A DNA stretch of 64,000 bases from Flagellimonas sp. 389 (GCF_018449435.1 NZ_JAHCMU010000005.1:142664-206663), one strand, 5' to 3'; positions 9,313 to 19,195 are shown, numbered from the stretch's first letter. Numbers and translations: made by a program. The notes: generated by a model from the letters alone, not told the origin.

Positions 9313-10845
9313 TTAGTCATGGACTACAGTTTCTTCGTCCTCTGCACCGTGCGTCAATCGTTTTAATGGTTTTAACAGCAATAAGACCAATATGCCAAAA
9401 AGTACAGCGAATAAAAAGAGCCCCCCAAATACTTTAAGCTCACCTGCTTTTACCGAACTCTCACCGATGACACCAGCTACTTTATTTCCCAATCCAGTTG
9501 CGGCCCAGTATACCCCCATCATCAATGCCATATAACGTACAGGTGCCAATTTTGTGAAAAATGATAAGGATACCGGTGATAAACAGAGTTCACCAAGTGT
9601 ATGGAAAAGATAAGCGAGCACTAACCAGTACATTGCCGAGCTTCCTTGACTCTCATATTGTAAAGAAGCGAATACCATGTAGGCAAAACCCACACCCATA
9701 ATAATTACCCCAACGGCCATTTTAAATAAGGAGGTAGCCTCTTTTCCTTTTAGTTTTCTTCTGGCCCAAAAACTAGCAACAGCTACCGCGAACAAAATTA
9801 TGAACCCTGGATTGGCAGATTGAAACCAAGCAGCTGGAACTTCCCACCCCAGTAACATTCTGTTTGTTTTCTCTTGTGCATACAGGTTCATTAAACCGCC
9901 CATTTGCTCAAAACATCCCCAGAATACGATTACCATTAAAAGAGAAAGTAGCAAAACGACGTACCTGTCCTTTTCAACCTTTCCATTTAGGTTTTTATAA
10001 ATCATCATCATGAGTCCAGTGATAAGGGAAAGAAAAACAAACAGAATACCAAAGCCCCAATTATCAGGTCCTTCATAGGTGAATCCGGCATAAATCGAGT
10101 AGGCTAAAAGCAAGACCACGATTCCCAATTGCAGTGGAGATTTAAATAGTTGTGAAAAAAGTTCTCCAAGACTTATATCGGAAGATTTTTCTTCGACCGT
10201 TGGTGGATTCCCTACATGAATTAAATACCGTTGTCCATATAGATAGACGAGTAGCCCCAAGAGCATCCCTATACCTGCCATACCAAATCCGTAGTGCCAG
10301 CCATAAGCCTTGGCAACCAGACCTACGGATAAAGACGCTAGGAAAGACCCTAAATTTATACCTACATAAAATATACTAAAGCCCTTATCTCTTCTAATGT
10401 CTTTTTTACCATACAACCCTCCTACCATAGTAGATATATTCGGTTTCAGCATTCCGACACCCAAAATCACAAAACCTAGACCTGTATAATAGGCCCAAAG
10501 ATCGTCTATGGCCAAAATACCATGACCTATGGTCAATAGTATAGCGCCTATCGTTACTGCTTTTTTCTGTCCCAGATACCTATCAGCCAAAAAACCACCT
10601 GGGATACTCATTACATAGACCAACATGGTATACCATCCATAAAGTGCCAGCGCTTCCGTCACTGTCCAACCTAATCCGCTTTGAGGATTATTTTCCAATG
10701 TTTGTGCTGTCATGTAAAGCGTTAGAAGGGCTCTCATTCCATAATAGGAAAAGCGCTCCCACATTTCTGTGAAAAAGAGCACATATAGCCCAACGGGATG
10801 TCCAAAAAGTTCTTTCTTGTGTGCAGGTTTTACAAGGTCTGACAT
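9313..10845 (-). CDS. POT family di-/tripeptide MFS transporter
   Basis: Proton-coupled oligopeptide transporters import di- and tripeptides across the inner membrane. The 510-residue protein has the POT signature EMWERFSYYGMRALL at residues 28-42, containing the ExxER proton-coupling motif, then GGFLADRYLG and about 12-14 membrane helices. It lies 17 bases downstream of the DPP IV gene on the same strand. The pair would let the cell clip X-Pro/X-Ala dipeptides outside the inner membrane and then import them. The convergent comEC-like gene ends 29 bases away with no obvious terminator hairpin. Confidence 0.93.
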   Translation of the reverse strand: MSDLVKPAHKKELFGHPVGLYVLFFTEMWERFSYYGMRALLTLYMTAQTLENNPQSGLGWTVTEALALYGWYTMLVYVMSIPGGFLADRYLGQKKAVTIGAILLTIGHGILAIDDLWAYYTGLGFVILGVGMLKPNISTMVGGLYGKKDIRRDKGFSIFYVGINLGSFLASLSVGLVAKAYGWHYGFGMAGIGMLLGLLVYLYGQRYLIHVGNPPTVEEKSSDISLGELFSQLFKSPLQLGIVVLLLAYSIYAGFTYEGPDNWGFGILFVFLSLITGLMMMIYKNLNGKVEKDRYVVLLLSLLMVIVFWGCFEQMGGLMNLYAQEKTNRMLLGWEVPAAWFQSANPGFIILFAVAVASFWARRKLKGKEATSLFKMAVGVIIMGVGFAYMVFASLQYESQGSSAMYWLVLAYLFHTLGELCLSPVSLSFFTKLAPVRYMALMMGVYWAATGLGNKVAGVIGESSVKAGELKVFGGLFLFAVLFGILVLLLLKPLKRLTHGAEDEETVVHD

Positions 10846-10862
10846 ATATTTATTGTGTTAGA

Positions 10863-13022
10863 TTACAGGTTTGCTTTGATAAAATTGGTCATCTTGGTAT
10901 ACAAGTGCAATCGTGTATTTCCTCCATAGATTCCATGGTTTCTATCTGGATAAATGGCCCAATCAAATTGTTTGTTTGCTTGTACCAATGCTTCGATCAT
11001 ACGCATGGTGTTCTGCACATGTACGTTGTCATCGCCAGAACCGTGCACCAATAGATATTTGCCTTTTAAAAGTTCTGGATAGTTGAACGGAGAATTATCA
11101 TCATATCCACTGGCATTCTCTTGTGGGGTCTGCATGTAGCGTTCCGTATAAATGGTATCATAGAATCTCCATGAGGTTACAGGGGCCACAGCAATGGCCA
11201 TTTCAAAAACATCATTTCCTTTTAACAAGCAATTTGTGGACATAAAACCTCCATAGCTCCATCCCCAAATACCGGTTCTGTTCTCATCGATATATGATAG
11301 TTCGCTTAGTTTCTTTGCAGCTGCGATTTGATCTTCAACTTCATATTTACCAAGTTCTTTTTGTGTCACTTTTTTAAAGTCACGACCTTTTAATCCTGTA
11401 CCACGGCCATCAACGCACACAACGATATAACCTTCTGAGACCAACAGTTGGTGCCAGTAGTCGTTAGAACCAAACCACCTGTTGGCTACCTGCTGCGAAC
11501 CTGGCCCACTATATTGAAACATAAACAGTGGATACTTTTTGGTTTCATCAAAATTTACGGGCTTAATCATGTACATATTCAAATCGTTCCCGTTGATATT
11601 GATGGTGGAGAATTCTTTTGGACTTAATTCATATTCCTCTAGCTTATTGTCCAAGACCGAATTATTCTTGATTTCTTTTACCTCTTCACCGTCTGAAGCT
11701 ATGTTCAATGTGAATTGATATGGTGTAGTGGCATCAGAAAATGTATTGATGAAATAGGTATAGTTAGCACTAAAATCCGCTGCATTGGTCCCTTCTTTCG
11801 TGGTCAATCTTTTCTTTTTCTTGCCGTTTGTTCCAATGCTATATACGTCTCTGTTTATAGAGCCATTTTCTGTGGATTGATAATAGATTCTATCTTCATT
11901 TTGGTCGTAACCGTAGTAGTTGGTCACTTCCCATTCTCCTTGGGTAACCTGGTTCATTAATTTTCCATCCTCATTATAAAGGTAGATATGATTGTAGCCA
12001 TCTTTTTCGCTGGTCCAGATAAAACTATCATCCGCCAAAAAAGTAAGGTTATCGGTAACATCAACATACGCATTGTCCTTCTCTTCTATCAATATTGAGA
12101 CTGAATTGTCTTTTGCATTGACCTCATGAAGTTTTAAATGGTCTTGATGGCGATTAAGGGTCTGAACACTTAAATAATTAGGATTGTTCATCCATTTTAT
12201 TCTTGGTACGTAATAGGCATCCCCTAAATCAATATCTGAAATATTTCCTGACGCCATATCGTACATATGCAACGTTACCTTGGCATTTTCCTCTCCAGCC
12301 TTGGGGTACTTAAACTCATGCTGATAAGGATACAATTCCTGACCATACACGTCCATTGAAAAATGAGGTACATTGGTTTCGTCAAAGCGGAGGAATGCAA
12401 TCTTGGTTCCGTTGCTGTTCCAGTCAAAAGCACGTACAAAGGCAAATTCCTCTTCGTATACCCAATCTGTAACCCCATTAATTATGGTTCCTTTATTACC
12501 ATCGGTAGTAATCTGCTTTGTGATGTTTGTTACAATTTCAAAAACATACAGGTTGTTATCCTTTACATACGCTACTTTTGAGCCATCTGGCGAAAGTAAT
12601 GGTTCTTGGATTTTCTCATCTGAAATCTTCACAACGGTTTTACTGGCCACATCATATACATAATAAATTCCCAGTTTTGATCGTCTAAATATTGCTTCGG
12701 TTTCCGTGGTGAGTATTATTTTGGATTCATCGGCACTGAACGTATAAGAACTAAAGAAAGGAATTTCATCTGAAGAAGTCACAATGGTTTCTACTTTCTC
12801 CGATGATTCATAATCATACTTATCCAAGCTACTGGAACGTGGCGAACGGTTGAAATTTAGGATCGTGTATTGTTCTCCATTTTTCATGGAACGGAGCACA
12901 TCCATATATTCGGCTCTAAATGTACCTCCCCAGATATCCTCTAGGGTTATTTTTTTCTTTTGGGCTATTGTAACGGTTAAAAATCCGAAAACGGACAGGA
13001 ACAGAAAGAACTGTTTTCTCAT
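10863..13022 (-). CDS. Dipeptidyl peptidase IV, S9B family
   Basis: DPP IV removes N-terminal X-Pro or X-Ala dipeptides. The 719-residue protein has a signal peptide ending VTIAQ, an N-terminal eight-bladed propeller with the substrate-amine motif YEEEF (DWVYEEEFAF near residue 210), and a C-terminal alpha/beta hydrolase domain. The triad can be placed as Ser586 in GWSYGG, Asp664 in SGDDN and His696 in RNHGI; the spacing matches the human enzyme (630/708/740). It is periplasmic. It is the first gene of a two-gene operon with the POT transporter, and divergent from the HMG-CoA reductase gene across a 188-bp region. Confidence 0.95.
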   Translation of the reverse strand: MRKQFFLFLSVFGFLTVTIAQKKKITLEDIWGGTFRAEYMDVLRSMKNGEQYTILNFNRSPRSSSLDKYDYESSEKVETIVTSSDEIPFFSSYTFSADESKIILTTETEAIFRRSKLGIYYVYDVASKTVVKISDEKIQEPLLSPDGSKVAYVKDNNLYVFEIVTNITKQITTDGNKGTIINGVTDWVYEEEFAFVRAFDWNSNGTKIAFLRFDETNVPHFSMDVYGQELYPYQHEFKYPKAGEENAKVTLHMYDMASGNISDIDLGDAYYVPRIKWMNNPNYLSVQTLNRHQDHLKLHEVNAKDNSVSILIEEKDNAYVDVTDNLTFLADDSFIWTSEKDGYNHIYLYNEDGKLMNQVTQGEWEVTNYYGYDQNEDRIYYQSTENGSINRDVYSIGTNGKKKKRLTTKEGTNAADFSANYTYFINTFSDATTPYQFTLNIASDGEEVKEIKNNSVLDNKLEEYELSPKEFSTININGNDLNMYMIKPVNFDETKKYPLFMFQYSGPGSQQVANRWFGSNDYWHQLLVSEGYIVVCVDGRGTGLKGRDFKKVTQKELGKYEVEDQIAAAKKLSELSYIDENRTGIWGWSYGGFMSTNCLLKGNDVFEMAIAVAPVTSWRFYDTIYTERYMQTPQENASGYDDNSPFNYPELLKGKYLLVHGSGDDNVHVQNTMRMIEALVQANKQFDWAIYPDRNHGIYGGNTRLHLYTKMTNFIKANL

Positions 13023-13141
13023 GAAGTCGTAAATTGATTAAAAACCATCAAGTTTACTAATATTTATTCAGAATATAAACTTTGATGTTACAATTGTAAC
13101 AAGAATTATCCTTCAATACGATTACAGTATGACTTAAATAG

Positions 13142-13179
13142 AATGAAAAACCGCATTAGTACAATGAAAAATCGCATTA
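13142..13179. promoter_or_regulatory. Pair of 17-bp direct repeats, candidate operator for the mevalonate genes
   Basis: Two copies of a 17-base sequence (AATGAAAAAYCGCATTA, 16 of 17 identical) are spaced 21 bases start to start, two helical turns apart. They end four bases before the -7 element of the downstream gene, covering its -33 region, which lacks a good TTTG. This is the arrangement expected for an activator or repressor binding twice on one face of the DNA. Confidence 0.5.
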
Positions 13180-13183
13180 TCCT

Positions 13184-13191
13184 TATATTTG
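13184..13191 (+). promoter_or_regulatory. -7 promoter element (TATATTTG) for HMG-CoA reductase gene
   Basis: An exact match to the Bacteroidetes -7 consensus TAnnTTTG lies 19 bases before the ATG, which would give a very short leader. No TTTG is found at the right distance upstream; the direct repeats lie there instead. Confidence 0.6.
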
Positions 13192-13210
13192 AGGCCTTTA
13201 ACCAAACATT

Positions 13211-14527
13211 ATGAGCGTTCCTGTTGAAGGGTTTTCCAAGCTTTCCAAAAATCAAAAAATTAACTGGTTAGTAACCAATTATACCAAAAATCCTGAGGAG
13301 TCAAAAAAAGTATTGGAACAGTATTGGAACAATGACGCTTCTGTTCAAAAGCTTCATGATGAGTTCATAGAAAATACCATTTCCAATTACTACCTCCCAT
13401 TTGCAGTTGCACCAAACTTTCTAATCAATGAAAAGCTCTATGTCATCCCCATGGCAATTGAAGAAAGTTCTGTAGTTGCTGCCGCTAGCAAAGCTGCCAA
13501 GTTCTGGTTGGAACGAGGTGGTTTTAAATCTGAAGTACTAGGTACGGAAAAAGTAGGGCAGGTCCATTTTATCTTTAAGGGAGATAAAGCCAAACTGCAT
13601 CAATTTTTTAATACCATAAAACCTAACTTTTACAAGGACACTGCTTCTATTACTAAAAGTATGGAAAAACGTGGCGGAGGCATCAGCGACATCCAACTTA
13701 GGGACCTTAGCGATAAAATTGAAGGGTACCACCAATTGCACTGCACTTTCGAGACGTTGGACGCTATGGGTGCTAACTTTATCAACTCTTGCTTGGAACA
13801 GTTTGCCAAAACATTGCAAGAGGGAGCAGCTTCTTATATTGATTTCACCGATGAGGAAAAGGCCATCGAGGTTGTCATGAGCATTTTGTCCAACTACGTC
13901 CCCAATTGTTTGGTAAAAGCGGAAGTGAGTTGCCCAGTTGAAGCGCTGGACGGAGATACCATTGCACCCAATGAGTTTGCAAAGAAAATGGTTCGGGCTA
14001 TAGAAATTGCAAAAGCGGAACCTTACAGAGCTGTGACCCATAACAAGGGAATTATGAACGGAATTGATTCAGTTGTTCTGGCTACCGGAAACGATTTTAG
14101 GGCCGTTGAGGCAGGAATTCATGCTTATGCTGCGAAAGATGGGAGTTACTCTAGCTTAACGCATGCCAGTATTGAAGATGGCATTTTCAAATTTTGGATT
14201 GAAGTCCCTTTGGCCTTAGGTACTGTTGGCGGACTTACTTCGCTTCATCCCTTAGTAAAATTAGCCATGCAGATTTTGCAAAACCCGACAGCTAAAGAGT
14301 TGATGCAGATAATTGCCGTAGCTGGATTGGCCCAAAATTTTGCAGCAGTACGGTCTCTTGTAACCACGGGCATACAAAAAGGGCATATGAAAATGCATCT
14401 GCTCAATATGCTTAACCAAATGGGTGCAACGGAAAACGAAAAGCAACAGCTTGTTGATTACTTTAAAGACAAAACCGTAACCAATGCTTCAGTTAGGGAG
14501 GCTTTGGAAAAGATTCAGGCTAAATAA
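13211..14527 (+). CDS. mvaA: Hydroxymethylglutaryl-CoA reductase, class II type
   Basis: HMG-CoA reductase makes mevalonate, the committed step of the mevalonate route to isoprenoids. The 438-residue protein has the soluble class II layout without membrane anchor. ENTISNYYLPFAVAPNF is near residue 57, the catalytic-Glu motif IEESSVVAAASKAAKFW near 83, DAMGANFIN near 180, and LATGNDFRAVEAG, the cofactor/active-site segment, near 290. GTVGGLTSLHP follows near 338. In the family a Lys and an Asp complete the active site; the catalytic His is expected in the C-terminal helical region. The stop overlaps the next ATG (TAATG) with the GHMP kinase, supporting a mevalonate-pathway operon. Confidence 0.93.
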   Translation: MSVPVEGFSKLSKNQKINWLVTNYTKNPEESKKVLEQYWNNDASVQKLHDEFIENTISNYYLPFAVAPNFLINEKLYVIPMAIEESSVVAAASKAAKFWLERGGFKSEVLGTEKVGQVHFIFKGDKAKLHQFFNTIKPNFYKDTASITKSMEKRGGGISDIQLRDLSDKIEGYHQLHCTFETLDAMGANFINSCLEQFAKTLQEGAASYIDFTDEEKAIEVVMSILSNYVPNCLVKAEVSCPVEALDGDTIAPNEFAKKMVRAIEIAKAEPYRAVTHNKGIMNGIDSVVLATGNDFRAVEAGIHAYAAKDGSYSSLTHASIEDGIFKFWIEVPLALGTVGGLTSLHPLVKLAMQILQNPTAKELMQIIAVAGLAQNFAAVRSLVTTGIQKGHMKMHLLNMLNQMGATENEKQQLVDYFKDKTVTNASVREALEKIQAK

Positions 14528-15435
14528 TGCAAAAAGAATTTTACAGTAACGGAAAACTATTGCTATCTGGGGAATATGCTGTTTTAGATGGCGCTTTGAG
14601 TCTTGCGATACCTACAAGATATGGGCAATCCTTAAAAGTAATCACCACGGATACGGGTTTTTTAGAATGGGAAAGTTTTGACGAAAACAACACTACGTGG
14701 TTTAAGGGATGTTTTGATGTAAAAAACCTAAAGACAATCGACGCTACCGATAAATCCATTTCCGAAACACTAATTGGATTATTGACAGAGGCCAAATCAC
14801 AAAATTCCCGATTCTTAGAAAATTCATCAGGTTTAAAAGTGGAAACCAAGCTTACTTTTCCGCGAATATGGGGACTGGGCACCTCTTCCACACTAATTAA
14901 TAACATCGCCCAATGGGCAGAAGTAGATGCTTATCAATTATTATGGAATGCCTTTGGCGGTAGCGGATACGATATAGCCTGTGCAAGGCATAACCAACCC
15001 ATTCTGTATCAAAAAGAAAATAAAACCACACAGGTTGAAGAAGTCACCTTCCAACCTTCTTTTTCTAATTCCATATATTTTGTTTACCTCAACCAAAAGC
15101 AAAGTAGTAAAGATGCTATCACAGCCTATAGAAAGGAACAGTTTGATATGCATAGTTTAATTATTAATGTTTCTACGATTACCAAAAAGATGGTCAATAC
15201 CACAGCACTTTCAGAGTTTGAATCCTTAATGCTGCAACATGAAGACATATTATCCAAAGTACTGGGCTTAGAAACCGTAAAATCCAAACTTTTTCGTGAT
15301 TATCAAGGAGCTATAAAAAGCCTTGGTGCATGGGGCGGTGATTTTATTATGGCAACTGGCAGTACAAATGTTCCAGATTATTTTAAGGCAAAAGGGTTTG
15401 AAACGGTTATACCCTATGCTGATATGGTACTTTAA
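14527..15435 (+). CDS. GYDIA family GHMP kinase (mevalonate-pathway kinase-like)
   Basis: The 302-residue protein starts with the GHMP-kinase segment NGKLLLSGEYAVLDGALSLAIP and has a modified phosphate-binding motif, WGLGTSSTLIN, near residue 115. The signature GSGYDIACARH near 148 gives the GYDIA family its name. GHMP kinases phosphorylate mevalonate, phosphomevalonate and similar small molecules. Position directly behind HMG-CoA reductase (one-base overlap) suggests a role in mevalonate metabolism. The exact substrate of GYDIA proteins is not something I can state. It is cytosolic, with no signal or membrane segment. Confidence 0.88.
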   Translation: MQKEFYSNGKLLLSGEYAVLDGALSLAIPTRYGQSLKVITTDTGFLEWESFDENNTTWFKGCFDVKNLKTIDATDKSISETLIGLLTEAKSQNSRFLENSSGLKVETKLTFPRIWGLGTSSTLINNIAQWAEVDAYQLLWNAFGGSGYDIACARHNQPILYQKENKTTQVEEVTFQPSFSNSIYFVYLNQKQSSKDAITAYRKEQFDMHSLIINVSTITKKMVNTTALSEFESLMLQHEDILSKVLGLETVKSKLFRDYQGAIKSLGAWGGDFIMATGSTNVPDYFKAKGFETVIPYADMVL

Positions 15436-15448
15436 GAATTCAATAAAA

Positions 15449-15469
15449 AAGCCTCCCAAAAGGAGGCTT
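15449..15469. terminator. Bidirectional terminator between GHMP kinase and ppiD-like genes
   Basis: A GCCTCC/GGAGGC stem with a five-base loop, extended by A/T pairs, lies between two convergent stops (15435 and 15494). The minus-strand copy is followed by a T run, so it is the better terminator for the long minus-strand envelope operon. Confidence 0.85.
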
Positions 15470-15493
15470 CATATATTTTAAATATCGTTATCG

Positions 15494-17614
15494 CTAGTAG
15501 AACGTAGCGCGTTTATCTTCTATTTCAGCTCCTTCTTTTAATGCATTATACACATCTCCATTAACTCTGTTTGAAGCACTGGTCTTTAACGTATTTGCAT
15601 ACGTACTAAAGTTATCAATTTGTGGAGCTTCCTCTTTTTTGGTCACCTTGACCTTGAACACTCCTGTTTCTCCCTTAATCAAACCAGAAGCTTTGTCCTG
15701 TTCCATGGCAAAAGCTGTACCAACGACCAAAGATTCACGTCCAGCACCTGGTATGGTTGGGGATTTCATGGTCAAGGCAGAAGCATTGGAAACGGTGACA
15801 TTATTGTCTTTTGCAAAAGCATCCATATCTTTGCCTTGATTGGCAAGCATGATTTTTTCTGCTTTACGCTCTTTTCTAATCTTTGGCAATGCAGTGGCCG
15901 AAGCATCCTCAGAAGTCATTAAACCTTCTTTATACTTTTTGGTCAATTGCACCACGGCATATCCGTTATTGATATTAAAACGTTTGATGTCACCAACCTC
16001 GGTATCTTCGTTAAAAGCCCATTGCACAATACCTCTTTGTGCAGAAAGACCAGGAAGGTTTTCATCCATTTCCTTAATTTTATTAACTGGTCTTACGGTA
16101 TGTTCGGAAGTTCTTGCAATATCCCCAAAGTCATCTGCCTTGCCATCCGTAGCAGACATTTCAAATTTGGTAGCTTCTGTAAACAAAGTATTTATTGTCT
16201 CTTCTGAAGGTTCTATTTCCCTGGAGAAAGTTGCTACTTGCACAACATCTTGTTTATCGTCCACTTTGATAACATGAAAACCAAACTGGGTCTCTACCAA
16301 GCCTATAGTACCTACATCGTTTCCAAAAGCAAAGTCATTGAACTCATCTGCCATTACACCCTCTTGGAAATATCCTAAATCACCACCTCTTGGCGCTGAA
16401 GGTCCATCAGAGTTATCTCTTGCCAGTGTTGTAAATACAGCTCCTTCTTCTTTAGCTTCGTCCAAAATCTCTTTTGCTTTTTCCTCCGCTTCTTCTTTTG
16501 TTCTTTTAATACTAGGGTTGGCACGTTCGGCACCTTCGTAAGCAAATAAAATATGACTTGCTTTTACGGTTCCATTGGGCTTTCTATTCATCACTTTAGA
16601 AACCTTGAAAAAGTTGCCATCACGATAAGGTCCGTAAATTCCCCCTACTTCTAAATCCATTAAACTATCGGCCACAACTGCAGGTAAATCTTTTTTGGCT
16701 TTAAAAATGGTATCGAACTTACTATCGGAATTTCTATCTAAAAAAGCGGCAACATCTGTAGCGTTTCTAAAACCTGGAATAGTATCTGTAGTATTTCTTT
16801 CCTGAATGTATTCAACAGTATCGTCCAAAAGGGCAGTCATTGCGTCTTCAACAGCTTTTTCATCTTCTACGGAAGCCTTTTCCTCAAAAAAGACAAATCT
16901 GATATCCCTAGCTTTTTCCTGTTTAAAATCTTCCTTGTGCTCATTTACATAAGCCTCAATATCTTTTTTTGAAACTTGAATGGTACTATCTGCAATCGAG
17001 GTATATGGCACTCGAACGTATTGGATATCGACTTTCTCGTTCGACATCCTATAATCAAATGCACCTTCGGTCAAGGTTGCACCAACGCCCCCTTTTATCA
17101 AATTAAAATATAGGCGTTCCTTCGCAGATTGTATAATGGACTTCTCATCTTGTAACCAAGCATCGTAACGAAGTGGGTCGTTTGCTTTCCAGTCTGCAAT
17201 GGCGCTTTTAAACACCTCAGCATTAAATACTCCATTTTCATCTTGAAAATCGGGAATCTGCGCATAACCCGAGGTCTTTACAAACTCTACGATTTGGTCG
17301 CTCTCCACATTGATGCCCAAGTCTTCAAACTGCTGACCCAGGATTTCCTTTCTTACTTCTTGATCGTACACACGGCTTACCAGCTGTGTTGAAGATAGAT
17401 TAGGGCCAAATCTTCTGGATGCAATCTCTACTTCTCTCCTAAAATCATCAATAGAAATACTTTCCCCATTCACCTCAGCTACTGCAGAACCAACTTTTCC
17501 ACCTCCCAAATCATTGCTTGAGAAGACTCCTGATATTACAAATGCGAACAAAGCAAGACCGATTATCAAAATCAGTACTGTAGTTCGTTTTCTAATATTC
17601 TCTAATATTGCCAT
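15494..17614 (-). CDS. PpiD-like peptidylprolyl isomerase / periplasmic foldase
   Basis: The 706-residue protein has one N-terminal membrane anchor (residues 11-30), a SurA-like chaperone domain (about 35-240) and one parvulin (PpiC) domain at about 345-455. The parvulin domain shows KASHILFAYEG, ARDNSDGPSAPRGGDLGYF and FGFHVIKV. A second degenerate C-terminal parvulin-like region follows. PpiD-type proteins help newly exported proteins fold at the periplasmic face of the Sec translocon. It is the last gene of the coaX-to-ppiD minus-strand run, 84 bases behind the CBS-domain gene, and is followed by a strong terminator. Confidence 0.92.
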   Translation of the reverse strand: MAILENIRKRTTVLILIIGLALFAFVISGVFSSNDLGGGKVGSAVAEVNGESISIDDFRREVEIASRRFGPNLSSTQLVSRVYDQEVRKEILGQQFEDLGINVESDQIVEFVKTSGYAQIPDFQDENGVFNAEVFKSAIADWKANDPLRYDAWLQDEKSIIQSAKERLYFNLIKGGVGATLTEGAFDYRMSNEKVDIQYVRVPYTSIADSTIQVSKKDIEAYVNEHKEDFKQEKARDIRFVFFEEKASVEDEKAVEDAMTALLDDTVEYIQERNTTDTIPGFRNATDVAAFLDRNSDSKFDTIFKAKKDLPAVVADSLMDLEVGGIYGPYRDGNFFKVSKVMNRKPNGTVKASHILFAYEGAERANPSIKRTKEEAEEKAKEILDEAKEEGAVFTTLARDNSDGPSAPRGGDLGYFQEGVMADEFNDFAFGNDVGTIGLVETQFGFHVIKVDDKQDVVQVATFSREIEPSEETINTLFTEATKFEMSATDGKADDFGDIARTSEHTVRPVNKIKEMDENLPGLSAQRGIVQWAFNEDTEVGDIKRFNINNGYAVVQLTKKYKEGLMTSEDASATALPKIRKERKAEKIMLANQGKDMDAFAKDNNVTVSNASALTMKSPTIPGAGRESLVVGTAFAMEQDKASGLIKGETGVFKVKVTKKEEAPQIDNFSTYANTLKTSASNRVNGDVYNALKEGAEIEDKRATFY

Positions 17615-17698
17615 TTTACTACTTGTTTTCTATAATTTCAGTGGGCGAAAATACCATTTTCTTTTCAAATAGGAAAGTGAAAGAGCCGTCGGAAATTC

Positions 17699-18988
17699 TT
17701 AATTTTCAGGCAGAACGTGAACGCTGACCAAATCTATTTTGGTATTGGATACTTCTAAAATATGAAATATGAAATCATCTATCTTTATTTCGGAGTCTTG
17801 TTCTGGAATCTCACCAATTTCATTCATGATCAATCCACCCAATGTTTCGTACTCATCACTCTTTGGAAGTTCCAATTTATAGTTTTCATTAATGTAGTCT
17901 ACTTCTAGACGCGCAGAGAATTTGTATACGTTCTCGCTTACCTGTTCTTCGTGTAGATCCGTGGTGTCGTGCTCATCCTCGATTTCCCCGAACAATTCTT
18001 CTATGATGTCCTCCACGGTCATGATACCAGATGTACCACCATACTCATCCAGCACTACGGCAATGCTCTTCCGTTTTTTGGTCAATACGTTGAGAATATC
18101 CTGGATGAGCATCGTTTCTGGCACAAACTCGACCGGGAGTAAAATACTTTTGATGGTCCTGGGTTTTTTAAAAAGTTCATAAGAATGAACATAACCTATA
18201 ATTTCATCTATACTTTCTTTGTAGACCAGAATTTTGGAAAGCCCCGTTTCTGAGAATAACTTGGTAAGGTTTTTTGGGGTTTCGTCTATCTCAACCGCTG
18301 TGATTTCAGTCCTTGGGACCATCACCTCCCTAGCTTTAACAGTAGAGAACTCCAAAGCATTTTGAAAAATCTGAATTTCTGAATCCACCTCATCCTCTTC
18401 TTCCACGGTTTCCATTTGCTCCGTAATGTAGTCACCGAGTTCTATTTTAGTAAAGGCCAATTGCACCTCGTCACCATCTGTTTTAAAAAAGACCCTTAGG
18501 ATAAAATCCGATACTTTTATTACGAACCAAGAGATAAAGGAAAACAACAGGTAAAAGAAATACGCTGGAATTGCAAAAATTTTTAGAAGCGTGTTCGAAT
18601 ATATTTGAAAAAGAACTTTTGGTAAAAATTCAGCGGTAACCAAAATCACCAACGTAGAAATGACTGTTTGGGAAAGTAGGCTAAAATCGGTCAACAATGC
18701 GTTTAAAAACCCAGAAGAAGAGGGCAATATACTTTGAAACCATTCCATAAGCACTTCGCCCATGAACAGACCATAAATGACCAATGCTATATTGTTTCCA
18801 ATCAGCATAGTAGCAATGAATTTTGAAGGTTTCTCAGTCAACCAGGTAAGTACTTTAGCAAAAAAACCTTCTTGCTTTTTCTCAATTTCTATATGGATTT
18901 TATTCGCAGAAATAAACGCAATCTCCATCCCCGAGAAAAAAGCGGAAAACAATAAAGAAAAAATTATGATAAGTAAAGACGTATCCAA
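17699..18988 (-). CDS. CNNM/CorC-type membrane protein with CBS domains (hemolysin family, GldE-like)
   Basis: The 429-residue protein has a DUF21/CNNM membrane domain with three to four helices (residues 1-160), two CBS repeats (about 215-335, with the VMVPRTEI start and DEYGGTSGIMTVEDIIEELFGEIEDEHD) and a C-terminal CorC_HlyC domain. CNNM proteins are linked to Mg2+ or Co2+ export or sensing. In Bacteroidetes the gliding protein GldE has the same layout, and I cannot tell the two apart by eye. It starts two bases after the 67-residue protein gene, within the envelope operon. Confidence 0.85.
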   Translation of the reverse strand: MDTSLLIIIFSLLFSAFFSGMEIAFISANKIHIEIEKKQEGFFAKVLTWLTEKPSKFIATMLIGNNIALVIYGLFMGEVLMEWFQSILPSSSGFLNALLTDFSLLSQTVISTLVILVTAEFLPKVLFQIYSNTLLKIFAIPAYFFYLLFSFISWFVIKVSDFILRVFFKTDGDEVQLAFTKIELGDYITEQMETVEEEDEVDSEIQIFQNALEFSTVKAREVMVPRTEITAVEIDETPKNLTKLFSETGLSKILVYKESIDEIIGYVHSYELFKKPRTIKSILLPVEFVPETMLIQDILNVLTKKRKSIAVVLDEYGGTSGIMTVEDIIEELFGEIEDEHDTTDLHEEQVSENVYKFSARLEVDYINENYKLELPKSDEYETLGGLIMNEIGEIPEQDSEIKIDDFIFHILEVSNTKIDLVSVHVLPEN

Positions 18989-18990
18989 TA

Positions 18991-19194
18991 CTACTGCTGG
19001 TTATCTTTTTTACGTTGCTCAAAACGCTTACGATACCTTCTTCTAAAAAGGAACATTCCAATTGAAACCACAGCAAAAAATATAAAAATATAGGTGCTAC
19101 TGGGGTCTACACTCCAAAGCGTAGCTATTTTATAAATAGAAACAATTGCCACCGCCAAGTATAAATATTCGGTATATCTTAGAAATTTAATCAT
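18991..19194 (-). CDS. Small two-helix membrane protein
   Basis: This 67-residue protein has hydrophobic segments at about residues 10-26 and 33-50 and a highly basic C-terminal tail (RRRYRKRFEQRKKD). No named family is recognised. It lies one base after lptC and two bases before the CNNM gene, which makes it a real member of the operon. Conservation of this position in relatives would support a role in envelope biogenesis. Confidence 0.75.
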   Translation of the reverse strand: MIKFLRYTEYLYLAVAIVSIYKIATLWSVDPSSTYIFIFFAVVSIGMFLFRRRYRKRFEQRKKDNQQ

Positions 19195-19195
19195 A

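Noticed and set aside
13538..14041. 167-residue minus-strand open frame inside the HMG-CoA reductase gene
   Set aside because: It is antisense to a conserved enzyme, and its composition (many His, Phe and Cys) is typical of shadow frames.
15840..16277. 145-residue plus-strand frame inside the ppiD-like gene
   Set aside because: It is antisense to the parvulin-domain protein, with no plausible domain or start context.
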